Shown here: positions 9,582-19,051 of the stretch, in pieces
Position numbering within the stretch: the first letter of the stretch is position 1
Layout: every line of letters starts with the position of its first letter
From: Novosphingobium sp. Fuku2-ISO-50
GTDB taxonomy: Bacteria; Pseudomonadota; Alphaproteobacteria; Sphingomonadales; Sphingomonadaceae
NCBI RefSeq assembly: GCF_001519055.1
Contig: NZ_KQ954288.1
Span: 124,001-188,000, forward strand
Direction: 5' to 3'
DNA: 64,000 nucleotides
Notes under the pieces: model-generated
What the model saw: the letters and a program-made list of their open reading frames with translations, nothing else
Database searches by the model: none
What the model was told of the DNA's origin: nothing
Position numbers and translations under genes: made by a program

Positions 9582-9776
9582 TTACAACTGACCGCTCTGC
9601 GCATTCTGCACCTGGCCCGAAACATAGTTAAAGGTATTGGTCAGTGAATTGCCGAGCGCGCCCATCGCGGTGATCGCCGCAACCGAAATCAAGGCAGCCA
9701 TCAAACCGTATTCGATCGCGGTCGCACCGCTTTCATCGCGCCCGATTTTTGCAAGAAACATAGTGATAGCGTTCAT
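9582..9776 (-). CDS. Flp/Fap-type IVb pilin
   Basis: A 64-residue prepilin of the tight-adherence (Tad) pilus. It has a short N-terminal leader, the processing site and E5-containing helix in DESGATAIEYGLMAALISV (cleavage expected after the Gly), a hydrophobic stretch, and a polar C-terminus. The ribosome binding site GGGGAG lies 7-8 bases before the ATG. A TATATA hexamer about 55 bases further upstream could be a -10 box. No cpa/tad assembly, peptidase or secretin genes are in the window, so the pilin is an orphan here. Confidence 0.93.
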   Translation of the reverse strand: MNAITMFLAKIGRDESGATAIEYGLMAALISVAAITAMGALGNSLTNTFNYVSGQVQNAQSGQL

Positions 9777-10096
9777 GTCGTGCTCCCCGGTGCCTCTTTG
9801 CAGAAGGACATCGCCCGCAGGAGTTACGTATATAGGGCGAAGAACTGTTTAACGGCCCACCACGCCAACACCGCCATGGTCGATCCCGCGCCGTGATCAC
9901 CTGCAGCAAAGCCCGTTTCAAACAGTCCGCAACGGCCATCATTTTCCAAAAAACACACCAAATCAATAACCTTTCGCTCCCCCGCCACGGCTCCCTGGCC
10001 AAAGCCATGCCCGGGTTCGCACAAGATTACAAATTGGCCATGACCAAATCATCGCGGTACGCGCGTGCATGAAGCCCACGCAGCCGGCGCCGTGGA
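9777..10096. other. Intergenic region between Flp pilin and the RNA helicase gene
   Basis: About 320 bp. It holds the presumed promoter and leader of the pilin gene (minus strand) near 9800-9860, and the 3' flank of the helicase gene. Codon statistics and lack of recognisable motifs in the short open frames argue against another gene. Confidence 0.5.
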
Positions 10097-11599
<1,503 letters not shown>

Positions 11600-11921
11600 G
11601 CGCAGCGGTTTTCCTGATTGGAGAAACAAACTTCACGTCGACATGCCGCATGATGCGACAAGTTCCTGACGGTGAGACGACCGGAAACGGGGCAGCTAAA
11701 AATGCGCGTCCGGCCCTGTTTTTCGGATCATGACCGAAAAGACCAAACCGTAACGCGACATCGGCCACCCCCAAAACCCGCCCCGGCGCAACAGCGTTGC
11801 GCAAGGCAAAGCTCCAAGCCTGCCGAAACCTTCGCGCCCTATGCCGATAATCCCGGCAAAGTCAAGAAATGCCGAAGAACGAATACCCGGCATGGACGGT
11901 TTTTCTCGCGCAAAGCGCCAT
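11600..11921. other. Intergenic region upstream of the RNA helicase gene
   Basis: About 320 bp. It should hold the promoter and 5' leader of the helicase gene. Cold-regulated leaders are common for DEAD-box genes, but no convincing hairpin or riboswitch fold was recognised, and no additional gene is seen. Confidence 0.4.
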
Positions 11922-12482
11922 TCAGTTTACCGGAACCAATTCGCGTATCTGCCCAATCGTACATGTCGCCCCGGCGCGCGAATGAATCGTGTCGCGACCG
12001 GCGCAAAGCTGACCATCGGCGGTCGGGGTGACATAGAACCCCATATAGAAATCGCGCGCCGCGCACGTCCGCGACAAGTCGGCACCGACCAGGCGATGGT
12101 CGCGCATGATCAGCAGCAGCCGGTCCCCCGCCAGCGGGCGCACCCCGGCAATCGCCGCCACCGCGACGCAAGGCGGAATGCGGCGCTCGCGCAACCGCAC
12201 CGGCAAAGGCTCCGGCGCGGGCGGCGGCACGTCGCGCATGACTGCGGGATCACCGGGCGTGATGCGGATGATCAGATGCTGTTCGATACGCACCTGATGC
12301 CAGTCGCCGTCGGACAGCGCGCCTGCCAGTGACTGCGCGCCGCCGTGTGTCGGCGCGACATCCACCGGCGCCTGCGACTCAGCGGCTTCCGGCACGAACA
12401 GCGCGCCCAGCGCAATGGCCCCGCCCGGCAACAGCAACGCCGCCAGCCCGACCGCAATCAGGAACCGCCACCTGCTCTTCAT
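11922..12482 (-). CDS. Hypothetical exported or membrane-anchored protein
   Basis: An unrecognised 186-residue protein. It begins MKSRWRFLIAVGLAALLLPG, a basic start and hydrophobic segment fitting a signal peptide or single anchor (residues 7-28), followed by a mostly polar periplasmic part. That part has a proline-rich linker (DVPPPAPEPLPV, about residues 83-94) and three cysteines towards the C-terminus that could form a disulfide. Codon use matches the neighbours. The gene stands alone between the divergent flavoenzyme gene and the helicase promoter region. Function unknown. Confidence 0.72.
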   Translation of the reverse strand: MKSRWRFLIAVGLAALLLPGGAIALGALFVPEAAESQAPVDVAPTHGGAQSLAGALSDGDWHQVRIEQHLIIRITPGDPAVMRDVPPPAPEPLPVRLRERRIPPCVAVAAIAGVRPLAGDRLLLIMRDHRLVGADLSRTCAARDFYMGFYVTPTADGQLCAGRDTIHSRAGATCTIGQIRELVPVN

Positions 12483-12746
12483 CGGGCAAACGACCGCCCT
12501 GCCCGACGCGCCGCAACCAGACGTCGAGCGGCGAAAATCTTCACCGCTTCGCTTTCAATCGCTCGTGCTGCGCCCGTCATCCGGTTTTTCCGTTCATAAC
12601 CCGCCGAGACCGACGCCGACCCCCCGCCGGCCGTCATGTCCCGATTTCACCCCTTGCCATGCCGCATACTGCTTGAACCACCGCTTAACCCGCCCTCAAG
12701 CAAAAATAAATTGCCCGCGCACGAGCGCAGGATTAGCGATCATGTC

Positions 12747-14225
12747 ATGACCACCGAAACGATCCCGGCACGCGATCACGCGCAAGCCAGCGACACGGCA
12801 TCGGAAATCCGGACGACGGAGTTCCTCGCCGCGGCATCCGCCTTGCTGGGCCCCAAGGGCTTTGCCACCGATCCCGACATCCTCGCCCCCTGGCTCACCG
12901 ATTGGCGTGGCCGCTATACCGGGCGCGCGCTCGGCCTCGCGACTCCGGCTGACACCGCGCAAGTCGCCGCGCTGGTCAGACTGTGCGGGCGCCATGGCGT
13001 GCCGATCGTGCCGCAGGGCGGCAATAGCGGCATGTGCGGCGGGGCAACCCCCGATGCCAGCGGACACGCAGTGCTGATCAACATGCGACGGATGGACGCG
13101 ATCCGGCGCATCGATCGCGCCGGACGCCAGATCGAATGCGAGGCGGGCGTCATCCTCCAGACGCTGCACGAGGCGGTCGAGCGCGAAGGCTTGCGCTTCC
13201 CCCTCACGCTCGGGGGGAAAGGCTCGGCGACCGTCGGCGGGCTGATCTCGACCAATGCCGGCGGCACACAAGTGCTGCGCCACGGCTGCATGCGCGCGCA
13301 AGTGCTGGGGCTCGAAGCGGTGCTGCCCGACGGGTCGGTGCTCAATCAGCTTGTCCCGTTGAAAAAGGACAATCGCGGATTTGACCTGAAACAGTTGCTG
13401 ATCGGGTCGGAAGGCACGCTGGGCGTGGTCACGGCGGCGACGCTGCGGCTCGAACCCGCCGTTGCCGCGCGCGCGGTCTTGTGGGCGGGGGTCGAATCGA
13501 TTCAGGCCGCCCGTGCGCTGCTGCTCCATGCCCAGGACAAGGCGGATCGAGCGCTCGAAGGCTTTGAAGTCGTCCCGCGCCAGTCGCTCGATGCCGTGCT
13601 CGCCTATCTGCCGACGGCACGCGCGCCGCTCGAAGGCGATCATCCCTGGAACGTCTTGATCGAACTCGTCGCCGATGCCTCCGGCGCCGATGCCCTGCCG
13701 GAACTGGCCGAAAGCCTGCTGGTCAGCGCATTCGAAGCCGGCCTCGTCGCCGACGCGACAATCGCCGCCAACGAAGCGCAAGCCGAAGCGTTCTGGTGGC
13801 TGCGCGATTCGGTTGCGCCGGCCGAGCGCGCCAAGGGCCCGGCGATGCAGCACGACATCAGCGTTCCGGTCGAACGCATGGCCGATTTCATCGATTATGC
13901 CTCGCCGCTGCTCGAGCGCGAATTTCCAGGCACGACGGCGGTCGGGTTTGGGCACCTGGGCGACGGCAATATCCATTTTCACGTTCTGGCGCCCGCAGGA
14001 GTCGACGCCCTCGCCTGGGAAACCGGCGAAGGCAAGGCGATCAGCCGCAAAGTCCACGACCTCGTTACCGCGTGGGGCGGATCGATTTCCGCCGAACACG
14101 GTATCGGTCAGCTCAAGCGCGACGAATTGCAACGGCTGGGCGATCCGGCGGCGCTTCACCTGCTGCACGCGATCAAGGCCGCGCTTGATCCGCAAGGCCT
14201 GTTCAACCCGGGCAAGCTGGTTTGA
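12747..14225 (+). CDS. FAD-binding oxidase/dehydrogenase of the GlcD / D-2-hydroxyglutarate dehydrogenase family
   Basis: A flavoprotein that oxidises a D-2-hydroxyacid (D-lactate, glycolate or D-2-hydroxyglutarate) to the 2-oxoacid. The 492-residue protein has an N-terminal VAO/PCMH-type FAD-binding domain (VPQGGNSGMCGGATP near residue 88; GGLISTNAGGTQVLRHG near 165) and a C-terminal FAD-oxidase domain. FGHLGDGNIHFHV supplies the metal/substrate histidines and SAEHGIGQLKRDEL is the second hallmark. The pattern is closest to D-2-hydroxyglutarate dehydrogenases, but the substrate is inferred. The ATG at 12747 is used because upstream codons are low quality. Confidence 0.88.
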   Translation: MTTETIPARDHAQASDTASEIRTTEFLAAASALLGPKGFATDPDILAPWLTDWRGRYTGRALGLATPADTAQVAALVRLCGRHGVPIVPQGGNSGMCGGATPDASGHAVLINMRRMDAIRRIDRAGRQIECEAGVILQTLHEAVEREGLRFPLTLGGKGSATVGGLISTNAGGTQVLRHGCMRAQVLGLEAVLPDGSVLNQLVPLKKDNRGFDLKQLLIGSEGTLGVVTAATLRLEPAVAARAVLWAGVESIQAARALLLHAQDKADRALEGFEVVPRQSLDAVLAYLPTARAPLEGDHPWNVLIELVADASGADALPELAESLLVSAFEAGLVADATIAANEAQAEAFWWLRDSVAPAERAKGPAMQHDISVPVERMADFIDYASPLLEREFPGTTAVGFGHLGDGNIHFHVLAPAGVDALAWETGEGKAISRKVHDLVTAWGGSISAEHGIGQLKRDELQRLGDPAALHLLHAIKAALDPQGLFNPGKLV

Positions 14226-14342
14226 ACGGAAAGCTACCTAGATGGATGCAGGTGACCTTGCGCGGCCCCGCAGCCTCCCCTAAACGCCGCGCATCTGCCG
14301 GGGGGCACAGGTGCCCCGCGTGTGCTTGACGGAGAGTGACCG

Positions 14343-15119
14343 ATGGCCAGCGCGCCTGCCAACCTGCCCCTGTTCTACAATGACCTCGTTCCGCTCAACA
14401 CGCGCGACCATGCGACCTGGCACGCGCGCGGCGTCGACAAGGCGCCGTGGCTCGCCCATCAGCATGCCGTTCCGCTGACCGTCGAGGAATTCCCCCAGGC
14501 CGGGCGTCATTTTCCGATCGTCTTTGCCAGCGGCGACAACACCGTTCCGCTCGCACTGATGGGCCTCAACGAAGGCACCAACGTGTTTGTCGAAGATGAC
14601 GGCACGGTTACGCCCAACATCTATCTTCCGGCCTATGCCCGCCGCTATCCGTTCATGCTGGCCAAATTGCAGCCGACATCGGAAGAGCTGTCGCTGTGCT
14701 TTGACCCGACATCGGGGCTGATCGGCGAATTCGAAGACGGGCAGGCTCTGTTCGACGGCGAAGCGCCCTCTGCGACGACCACCGCCGCGCTGCAGTTCTG
14801 CGAACAGTTCGAACAGGCAGGGCAACGCACGCAGGCGTTCATCGAGGAACTGAAGAAGCATCAGTTGCTGATGGAAGGCGAGGTCTCGATCCAGCGCCAG
14901 GAAGGCGGCCAGCCTTTCGTCTATCGCGGTTTTCAGATGATCGACCAGGAAAAGCTGCGCAATGTTCGCGGCGACGTGCTGCGCGGCTGGGCGCAGAGCG
15001 GCCTCCTGCCGCTGATCTACGCACACATGTTCTCGCTCGAACTGATTAGCGCCGTCTTTGCCATGCAGGTTCAGCAGGGCAAGGGTCCGCAGCCGGTCGC
15101 GCCGGTTCCGGCGTTCTGA
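14343..15119 (+). CDS. SapC family protein
   Basis: A 258-residue protein of the SapC family, named after a gene next to the Campylobacter S-layer protein gene. Features are LPLFYNDLVPLN at the start, VPLTVEEFPQAGRHFPIVFA, the LMGLNEGTNVFVEDDG segment, NIYLPAYARRYPFML and RGFQMIDQEKL. In sphingomonads these genes often sit beside TonB receptors or tryptophan halogenase genes, but here it stands alone. The molecular activity is not established. The following hairpin at 15141-15180 is its terminator. Confidence 0.88.
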   Translation: MASAPANLPLFYNDLVPLNTRDHATWHARGVDKAPWLAHQHAVPLTVEEFPQAGRHFPIVFASGDNTVPLALMGLNEGTNVFVEDDGTVTPNIYLPAYARRYPFMLAKLQPTSEELSLCFDPTSGLIGEFEDGQALFDGEAPSATTTAALQFCEQFEQAGQRTQAFIEELKKHQLLMEGEVSIQRQEGGQPFVYRGFQMIDQEKLRNVRGDVLRGWAQSGLLPLIYAHMFSLELISAVFAMQVQQGKGPQPVAPVPAF

Positions 15120-15140
15120 TCCCAACCCATCGCACTTTCT

Positions 15141-15180
15141 AAAAAAGGGGGTCGTCGGCATGTCCGGCGGCCCCCTTTTT
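15141..15180 (+). terminator. Intrinsic terminator after the SapC gene
   Basis: A-run, 12-bp stem GGGGGTCGTCGG / CCGGCGGCCCCC with two G-T wobbles, 5-base loop CATGT, then TTTTT. The A-run makes it potentially bidirectional. Confidence 0.88.
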
Positions 15181-15299
15181 CATGACGGCAAGCGCCGTCC
15201 ACCCGGACTAGAGCGGGCAAGCGGCGGCGCGGCGACCATCTTGCGACAAAACTTGCTCCACTCTGAACGTAAGGTTTTGCAAGGTTCACGCAAAATTTC

Positions 15300-15328
15300 T
15301 TGCGCCATCGCATCACCTTGCCTATTCT
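15300..15328 (+). promoter_or_regulatory. Sigma-70-like promoter for the candidate small RNA
   Basis: TTGCGC (-35, 15300-15305) and TATTCT (-10, 15323-15328) separated by exactly 17 bases. The predicted start is near 15335. No plus-strand protein gene follows before the terminator at 15407. Confidence 0.6.
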
Positions 15329-15334
15329 TTGCGT

Positions 15335-15437
15335 GTTGCACCGGGCTCCCCTCATGGTCCGGTTCGACTGGCGCGCTTTCGAGCGCGCCTCCTCCCTGAA
15401 CCTTGGCCACCTGGAGCATGTCTCCAGGTGGTTTTTT
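15335..15437 (+). ncRNA. Candidate trans-acting small RNA with a CCTCCTCCC anti-Shine-Dalgarno motif
   Basis: About 103 nt from the predicted start to the end of a T-run. In order: a weak 5-bp hairpin (15340-15363); a strong 8-bp hairpin capped by a TTCG tetraloop (15370-15389); the single-stranded motif CCTCCTCCC at 15388-15396; and a 10-bp terminator stem. The architecture resembles alphaproteobacterial RNAs of the MmgR/alpha-r14 (suhB) and CcsR groups, in which CCUCCUCCC pairs with mRNA ribosome binding sites. Assignment to one of those families is inference. The SapC gene has its own terminator 120 bp earlier, so this terminator implies a separate transcript. Confidence 0.62.
15407..15437 (+). 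terminator. Intrinsic terminator of the candidate small RNA
   Basis: Perfect 10-bp stem CCACCTGGAG / CTCCAGGTGG, loop CATGT, followed by six T. It is on the plus strand, where no protein gene precedes it. Confidence 0.88.
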
Positions 15438-15496
15438 GTTGGCCTGTTACCCTACGGCAACGGTCAATAACGAGCCCCGACGGGCCATTCGCGCCG

Positions 15497-16471
15497 TCAT
15501 TCGGCAGCGGCGCGCCAGCGTAGCCGGTCTCGCCCGAGCGCGGCAACATCGACTGCCAGCCGCCGAACCATCCCGGCCAGCAGAGCGGTGACCGATTCGA
15601 AACCGACGCCCGGTTCTGCCATCGCCGCGTCGAGATAGGCCGTGCGGTCGATCTCGATCTGCACCGCGTAGACGCCCGCGCTGCGCCGCGCATGACGATC
15701 GAGCACGAAACCGCCGGCATAAGGGCGATTGTGCGCGACCGGTCGGCGCTCTGCGGCAAGGTAGGAAAAGATCGATGCGACCAGTTCCCCGTCGCAGGCT
15801 GTGCCGAAACGGTCGCCGACGACGAATTGCGCCGGTGCGCCGCCATTGCCGGGCAGCGGCGGCATCGAATGGAGATCGATCAACAAGACCGCGCCCCACT
15901 GTTCGCGCACGCGCTCGACCAGCGATTCGAGCGCGGCATGGTAGGGCTGATGAATCGAGGCGATCCGTTCGACAAGGTCGGCATAGCGCAGCCGCCCCTT
16001 CCACAATTCGCCGACCCCCGGCAGGCGACGCGGCACCAGCCCCAGCCCGCTGCGTGCGCGATGCCCGGAATGGCCGGATCCCGGCGCTCCCGGATGCGCT
16101 GCCGATCGCGGCGCGTCGGCCAACATATCCCAATCGACATCGTCGACCGCGCGATTGAGATCGATCATCGCACGCGGCGCTTCGGCCACGAGAAGGCACG
16201 CACCGGTTTCGCGCGCCACTGCATCGGCAAGACAATCGACCAGTCGATCTTCAAGCCGCAGCAGGACGTGATCGGGCGCGCGCAAGGCTGCCAGAACATG
16301 CGCCGGATAGCACCGCCCGCCATGCGGCGCAGCCAGAACGATCGGAACCGATGCCGCTTCGTGCGCCAGACAACGAAATGCCCTCACGCCCGGCAGCCCC
16401 GCAATCGCCCCGCCGCCGATTTCGGTGGCGCGTGGGCGCGAATCGCCGACATGATTGCGTGTCCATGACAT
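15497..16471 (-). CDS. N-formylglutamate amidohydrolase family protein
   Basis: Predicted to hydrolyse N-formyl-L-glutamate to formate and glutamate (histidine degradation) or a related N-acyl substrate. In the 324-residue protein, VLAAPHGGRCYPAHVL carries the first zinc-ligand His, HQPYHAALESLVERV the helix after it, LLIDLHSMPP the DLHS metal motif, and NRPYAGGFVLDRHARRSAGV the later loop. No hut genes are nearby. The family commonly neighbours cpdR in alphaproteobacteria, as here (divergent, 168 bp apart), so a role outside histidine catabolism is possible. The start at 16471 gives MSWTRNHVGD; the frame remains open to 16534. Confidence 0.85.
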   Translation of the reverse strand: MSWTRNHVGDSRPRATEIGGGAIAGLPGVRAFRCLAHEAASVPIVLAAPHGGRCYPAHVLAALRAPDHVLLRLEDRLVDCLADAVARETGACLLVAEAPRAMIDLNRAVDDVDWDMLADAPRSAAHPGAPGSGHSGHRARSGLGLVPRRLPGVGELWKGRLRYADLVERIASIHQPYHAALESLVERVREQWGAVLLIDLHSMPPLPGNGGAPAQFVVGDRFGTACDGELVASIFSYLAAERRPVAHNRPYAGGFVLDRHARRSAGVYAVQIEIDRTAYLDAAMAEPGVGFESVTALLAGMVRRLAVDVAALGRDRLRWRAAAE

Positions 16472-16639
16472 TGGGCAAAGGCTGCAACCGAATGGCGCTT
16501 GTGTCAAAGTGACCTTGCGTCGTTTTTGCGGCACATTTTTAACCGGGCAGGTCTATAAGCGACGCGACCGGTCTCGGGTCGGCTCGCTCGCCCCGGCTGC
16601 ACGACTATCAGAACCGTTCGCAAATTTCAGAAGGTGATC

Positions 16640-17029
16640 ATGATCCGCATCCTGCTGGCCGAAGACGACGAAGCCATGCGCGCCTACTTGTCCCGCGCGT
16701 TGGAAAATGCCGGGTTCGACGTCGCCGCGGTCGACCGCGGCACTGCCGCCGTGCCCCTGCTCGAACGTCAGCGTTTTGACTTGCTGTTGTCGGACATCGT
16801 CATGCCCGAAATGGACGGCATCGAACTCGCCCAGCGCTGTGCCGAGATCAGCCCGAACACGAAAGTCATGTTCATCACGGGCTTTGCCGCAGTCACGCTG
16901 AAGGCCAACCGCGAGGCGCCACAGGCCCGCGTCCTGTCAAAACCCTTTCATCTCAAAGACTTGGTTCTCGAAGTCGAGCGCCTCTTTTCCGATCATCCGC
17001 TTGCCGGAAACAGTCGTCCGCCGATGTGA
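16640..17029 (+). CDS. cpdR: Single-domain response regulator CpdR
   Basis: CpdR is an adaptor that, when unphosphorylated, takes ClpXP to the cell pole to degrade CtrA and other substrates. It is phosphorylated through the CckA-ChpT relay. The 129-residue receiver has acidic residues Asp9-Asp10, phosphoacceptor Asp52 in LLLSDIVMPEMDGIELA, Thr in VMFITGFAAV and the KPFHLKDLVLEVERL ending; all match CpdR closely. The ATG at 16640 follows AGAAGG by 5 bases and is preferred over a GTG two codons upstream. The kinase CckA is encoded at 35.2-37.6 kb in this window. Confidence 0.92.
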   Translation: MIRILLAEDDEAMRAYLSRALENAGFDVAAVDRGTAAVPLLERQRFDLLLSDIVMPEMDGIELAQRCAEISPNTKVMFITGFAAVTLKANREAPQARVLSKPFHLKDLVLEVERLFSDHPLAGNSRPPM

Positions 17030-17123
17030 ACGATAAGGTCACGAATCCGCTTGCAAGGCGGGATAAGCGTGGCTAAAGGACCGCTCCCGGCACTGAAGAG
17101 GCGCCGGGGAATGCGATGGTGCC

Positions 17124-17198
17124 GGGCGTATAGCTCAGTGGTAGAGCACTATGTTGACATCGTAGGGGTCGCAAGTTCAATCCTTGCTACGCCCACCA
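17124..17198 (+). tRNA. tRNA-Val (GAC anticodon)
   Basis: A full cloverleaf. Acceptor GGGCGTA pairs with TACGCCC, the D-arm contains AGCTCAGTGGTAGAGC, the anticodon stem CTATG/CGTAG holds loop TTGACAT with GAC, and the T-loop is GTTCAATC. The CCA end is encoded (17196-17198). Confidence 0.95.
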
Positions 17199-17206
17199 TC
17201 GCCAAA

Positions 17207-17241
17207 TAAACCCGCCGCCCCCAGGGGCAGGCGGGTTTTTT
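17207..17241. terminator. Bidirectional terminator between tRNA-Val and the chemoreceptor gene
   Basis: CCCGCC (17211-17216) pairs with GGCGGG (17230-17235), flanked by AAATAAA upstream and TTTTTT downstream. It can stop the tRNA transcript and the convergent minus-strand chemoreceptor gene ending at 17259. Confidence 0.8.
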
Positions 17242-17258
17242 CTTGTGCTTGTCGAAGT

Positions 17259-18770
17259 TCAGGCGCGAAGCCGCTCCGGCATGTCATCGTCGAACACATT
17301 CCCGCCGCGGGCCTCATCGTCCCGACGCGCCTTGTCGCGCCGCTCCAGCTTGAATCCGGCGACCAGACGGTTGAGCCGATCGGCCTGTTCGGTCAGACCG
17401 CGCGCAGCCGCGCTGGTCTGTTCCGCCATCGCCGCGTTCTGCTGCGTATCGAGGTCCATGTCGGCGATTTCCTTGCTTACCCGTTGCAGACTTTGGGTCT
17501 GATCGTGGGCATAGGCTGCAATGTCGCGAGTCTGGGTACTGGCATCGCGGACGCCCTCGATGATCGCTTCGAGCGCGTTGCCGCTTCTCGCCACGAGATC
17601 CACCCCCGCCTTTACGTCTTCGCCCGATTTGCCGATCAGATCCTTGATCGATTTGGCGGATTCGGTCGTGCGATGGGCCAGCGCACGCACTTCGCTGGCA
17701 ACGACGGCAAAGCCCTTGCCCGCCTCGCCCGCACGGGCGGCCTCGACTCCGGCATTCAGGGCGAGCAGGTTGGTCTGGAACGCAATGCCTTCGATCACCT
17801 CGATGATCTTGGATATCTCCTCGGAAGACGTCTTGATCTTGTCCATCGCCGCCATCGCGCTTTCGATGATCGTGCCGCCTTCGCATGCGCGCTGATCGAC
17901 ATCGGCCACCGTGCGATCGACCGTCGTGGCGCTCTTTGACGTGGTGGCCACGGCATTGGCGACATCGCGCATCACTTCGGCGGTGCGCGCCAGCGCAGCG
18001 GCCTGGCGCTCGGTCCGTTCGGCCTGATCGCCGGCGGCAGAGCTGATCTCATAGGCGCCCATATTGATGCTTTCGGCGGCCACCGTCATCGACACGATCA
18101 TCGCGCTGATGTCCCGACGCATCGCGTGGAAATCGATGGAGAGCTGCTCGTAGATCGGAGGCAGGTCTGCCAGGTCGGCGCGCAGATCGCCGGTAGCCAT
18201 TGCCGCCAGCGCCCCGCTGACGACGCCGATGACCGCCTGGCGCCCTTCGGCATCGGCCTTGAAATAGGCGCCGAGCGCCGCTTCCATGTCGAGCAGCGCG
18301 GCCTTGACCAGCGTGGCCGTCCCCTCGCCCAGCCCGCGCCCAAACACGCGCATCGCGGGATGCGCGGCAAAAGCCTGACGGATCAGTTCTTCCAGCGTCA
18401 GCGCATAGGCACCGACATAAAGATCGGGAGTCAAGCCCACGGCGGCGTGGCCCCGGCCGATCCGTTCGGACCTTTGCCGGGCGGCGGCATCAAACGGGCC
18501 GCGAAACAGATCCTTCCAGTGCGCCAGCTGGGCTGCTGCAGCGCCCTCACGCTTTTCGCGCGTCGGCAGCAATTGCCTCGTCACACTGTGCTCCGCGATG
18601 CGCGCGTAAAGGCGATCGAGCGCACGACTGCCAAACCGTCGGATCATCCGCGCAGCCATGGGAAGCGCGCGCTCGTTACGGGCATCGAGCTCTACGAACG
18701 TTTCCTCGAACGGAATTGTCCCGGTCACCTTTGCAACGCTCGCGCTATCCGGCGCACCGCCATTTTGCAT
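17259..18770 (-). CDS. Globin-coupled methyl-accepting chemotaxis protein (protoglobin domain)
   Basis: A soluble 503-residue chemoreceptor of the HemAT type, expected to sense O2 or another heme ligand. Residues about 20-180 form a sensor globin: QLAHWKDLF (about 81-89) and [20 protein letters not shown], where His108 is the probable proximal heme ligand. A short HAMP-like linker and the MCP signalling coiled coil follow, with tip [20 protein letters not shown] and [20 protein letters not shown]. There are no transmembrane segments and no WxxF CheR-docking tail; it ends [10 protein letters not shown]. Tandem 15-bp repeats lie immediately upstream (18773-18832). It is a second, different chemoreceptor from the one at 5791. 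Confidence 0.9.
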   Translation of the reverse strand: MQNGGAPDSASVAKVTGTIPFEETFVELDARNERALPMAARMIRRFGSRALDRLYARIAEHSVTRQLLPTREKREGAAAAQLAHWKDLFRGPFDAAARQRSERIGRGHAAVGLTPDLYVGAYALTLEELIRQAFAAHPAMRVFGRGLGEGTATLVKAALLDMEAALGAYFKADAEGRQAVIGVVSGALAAMATGDLRADLADLPPIYEQLSIDFHAMRRDISAMIVSMTVAAESINMGAYEISSAAGDQAERTERQAAALARTAEVMRDVANAVATTSKSATTVDRTVADVDQRACEGGTIIESAMAAMDKIKTSSEEISKIIEVIEGIAFQTNLLALNAGVEAARAGEAGKGFAVVASEVRALAHRTTESAKSIKDLIGKSGEDVKAGVDLVARSGNALEAIIEGVRDASTQTRDIAAYAHDQTQSLQRVSKEIADMDLDTQQNAAMAEQTSAAARGLTEQADRLNRLVAGFKLERRDKARRDDEARGGNVFDDDMPERLRA

Positions 18771-18772
18771 TG

Positions 18773-18832
18773 TCTCATTCTTTCGCCAGTCACTCTTTGG
18801 TCAGTCATTCTTTGATCAGTCATTCTTTGGTC
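18773..18832. repeat. Tandem 15-bp repeats upstream of the globin-coupled chemoreceptor
   Basis: Three adjacent units of AGTCAYTCTTTGRTC (18788-18802, 18803-18817, 18818-18832) plus a degenerate fourth at 18773-18787. On the minus strand each unit reads GAYCAAAGARTGACT, placing repeated AAAGAATG words just before the start codon. Confidence 0.88.
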
Positions 18833-19051
18833 AAAAAATAGCTAAACCACAAACGCCCACGTCTGGTGTCCTTCGACCTAGGGACTTGCCCGCATGTCAT
18901 TGGCACATATCGCCTTTGTGCACCGCGCTGCAGCGCACCAGCTGCGAACCACCATCATTCTGTAACATCAAGCTGCAAGGGCTTCGCCGAGTTGGCCTGC
19001 ACAGTCTTGAAACGCGCCTGGCCAACATGTTGCGACAACAGGGGCTTGATA

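Noticed and set aside
9824..10024. A 66-codon minus-strand frame between the pilin and helicase genes.
   Set aside because: No ribosome binding site, no family features, and it covers the likely pilin promoter.
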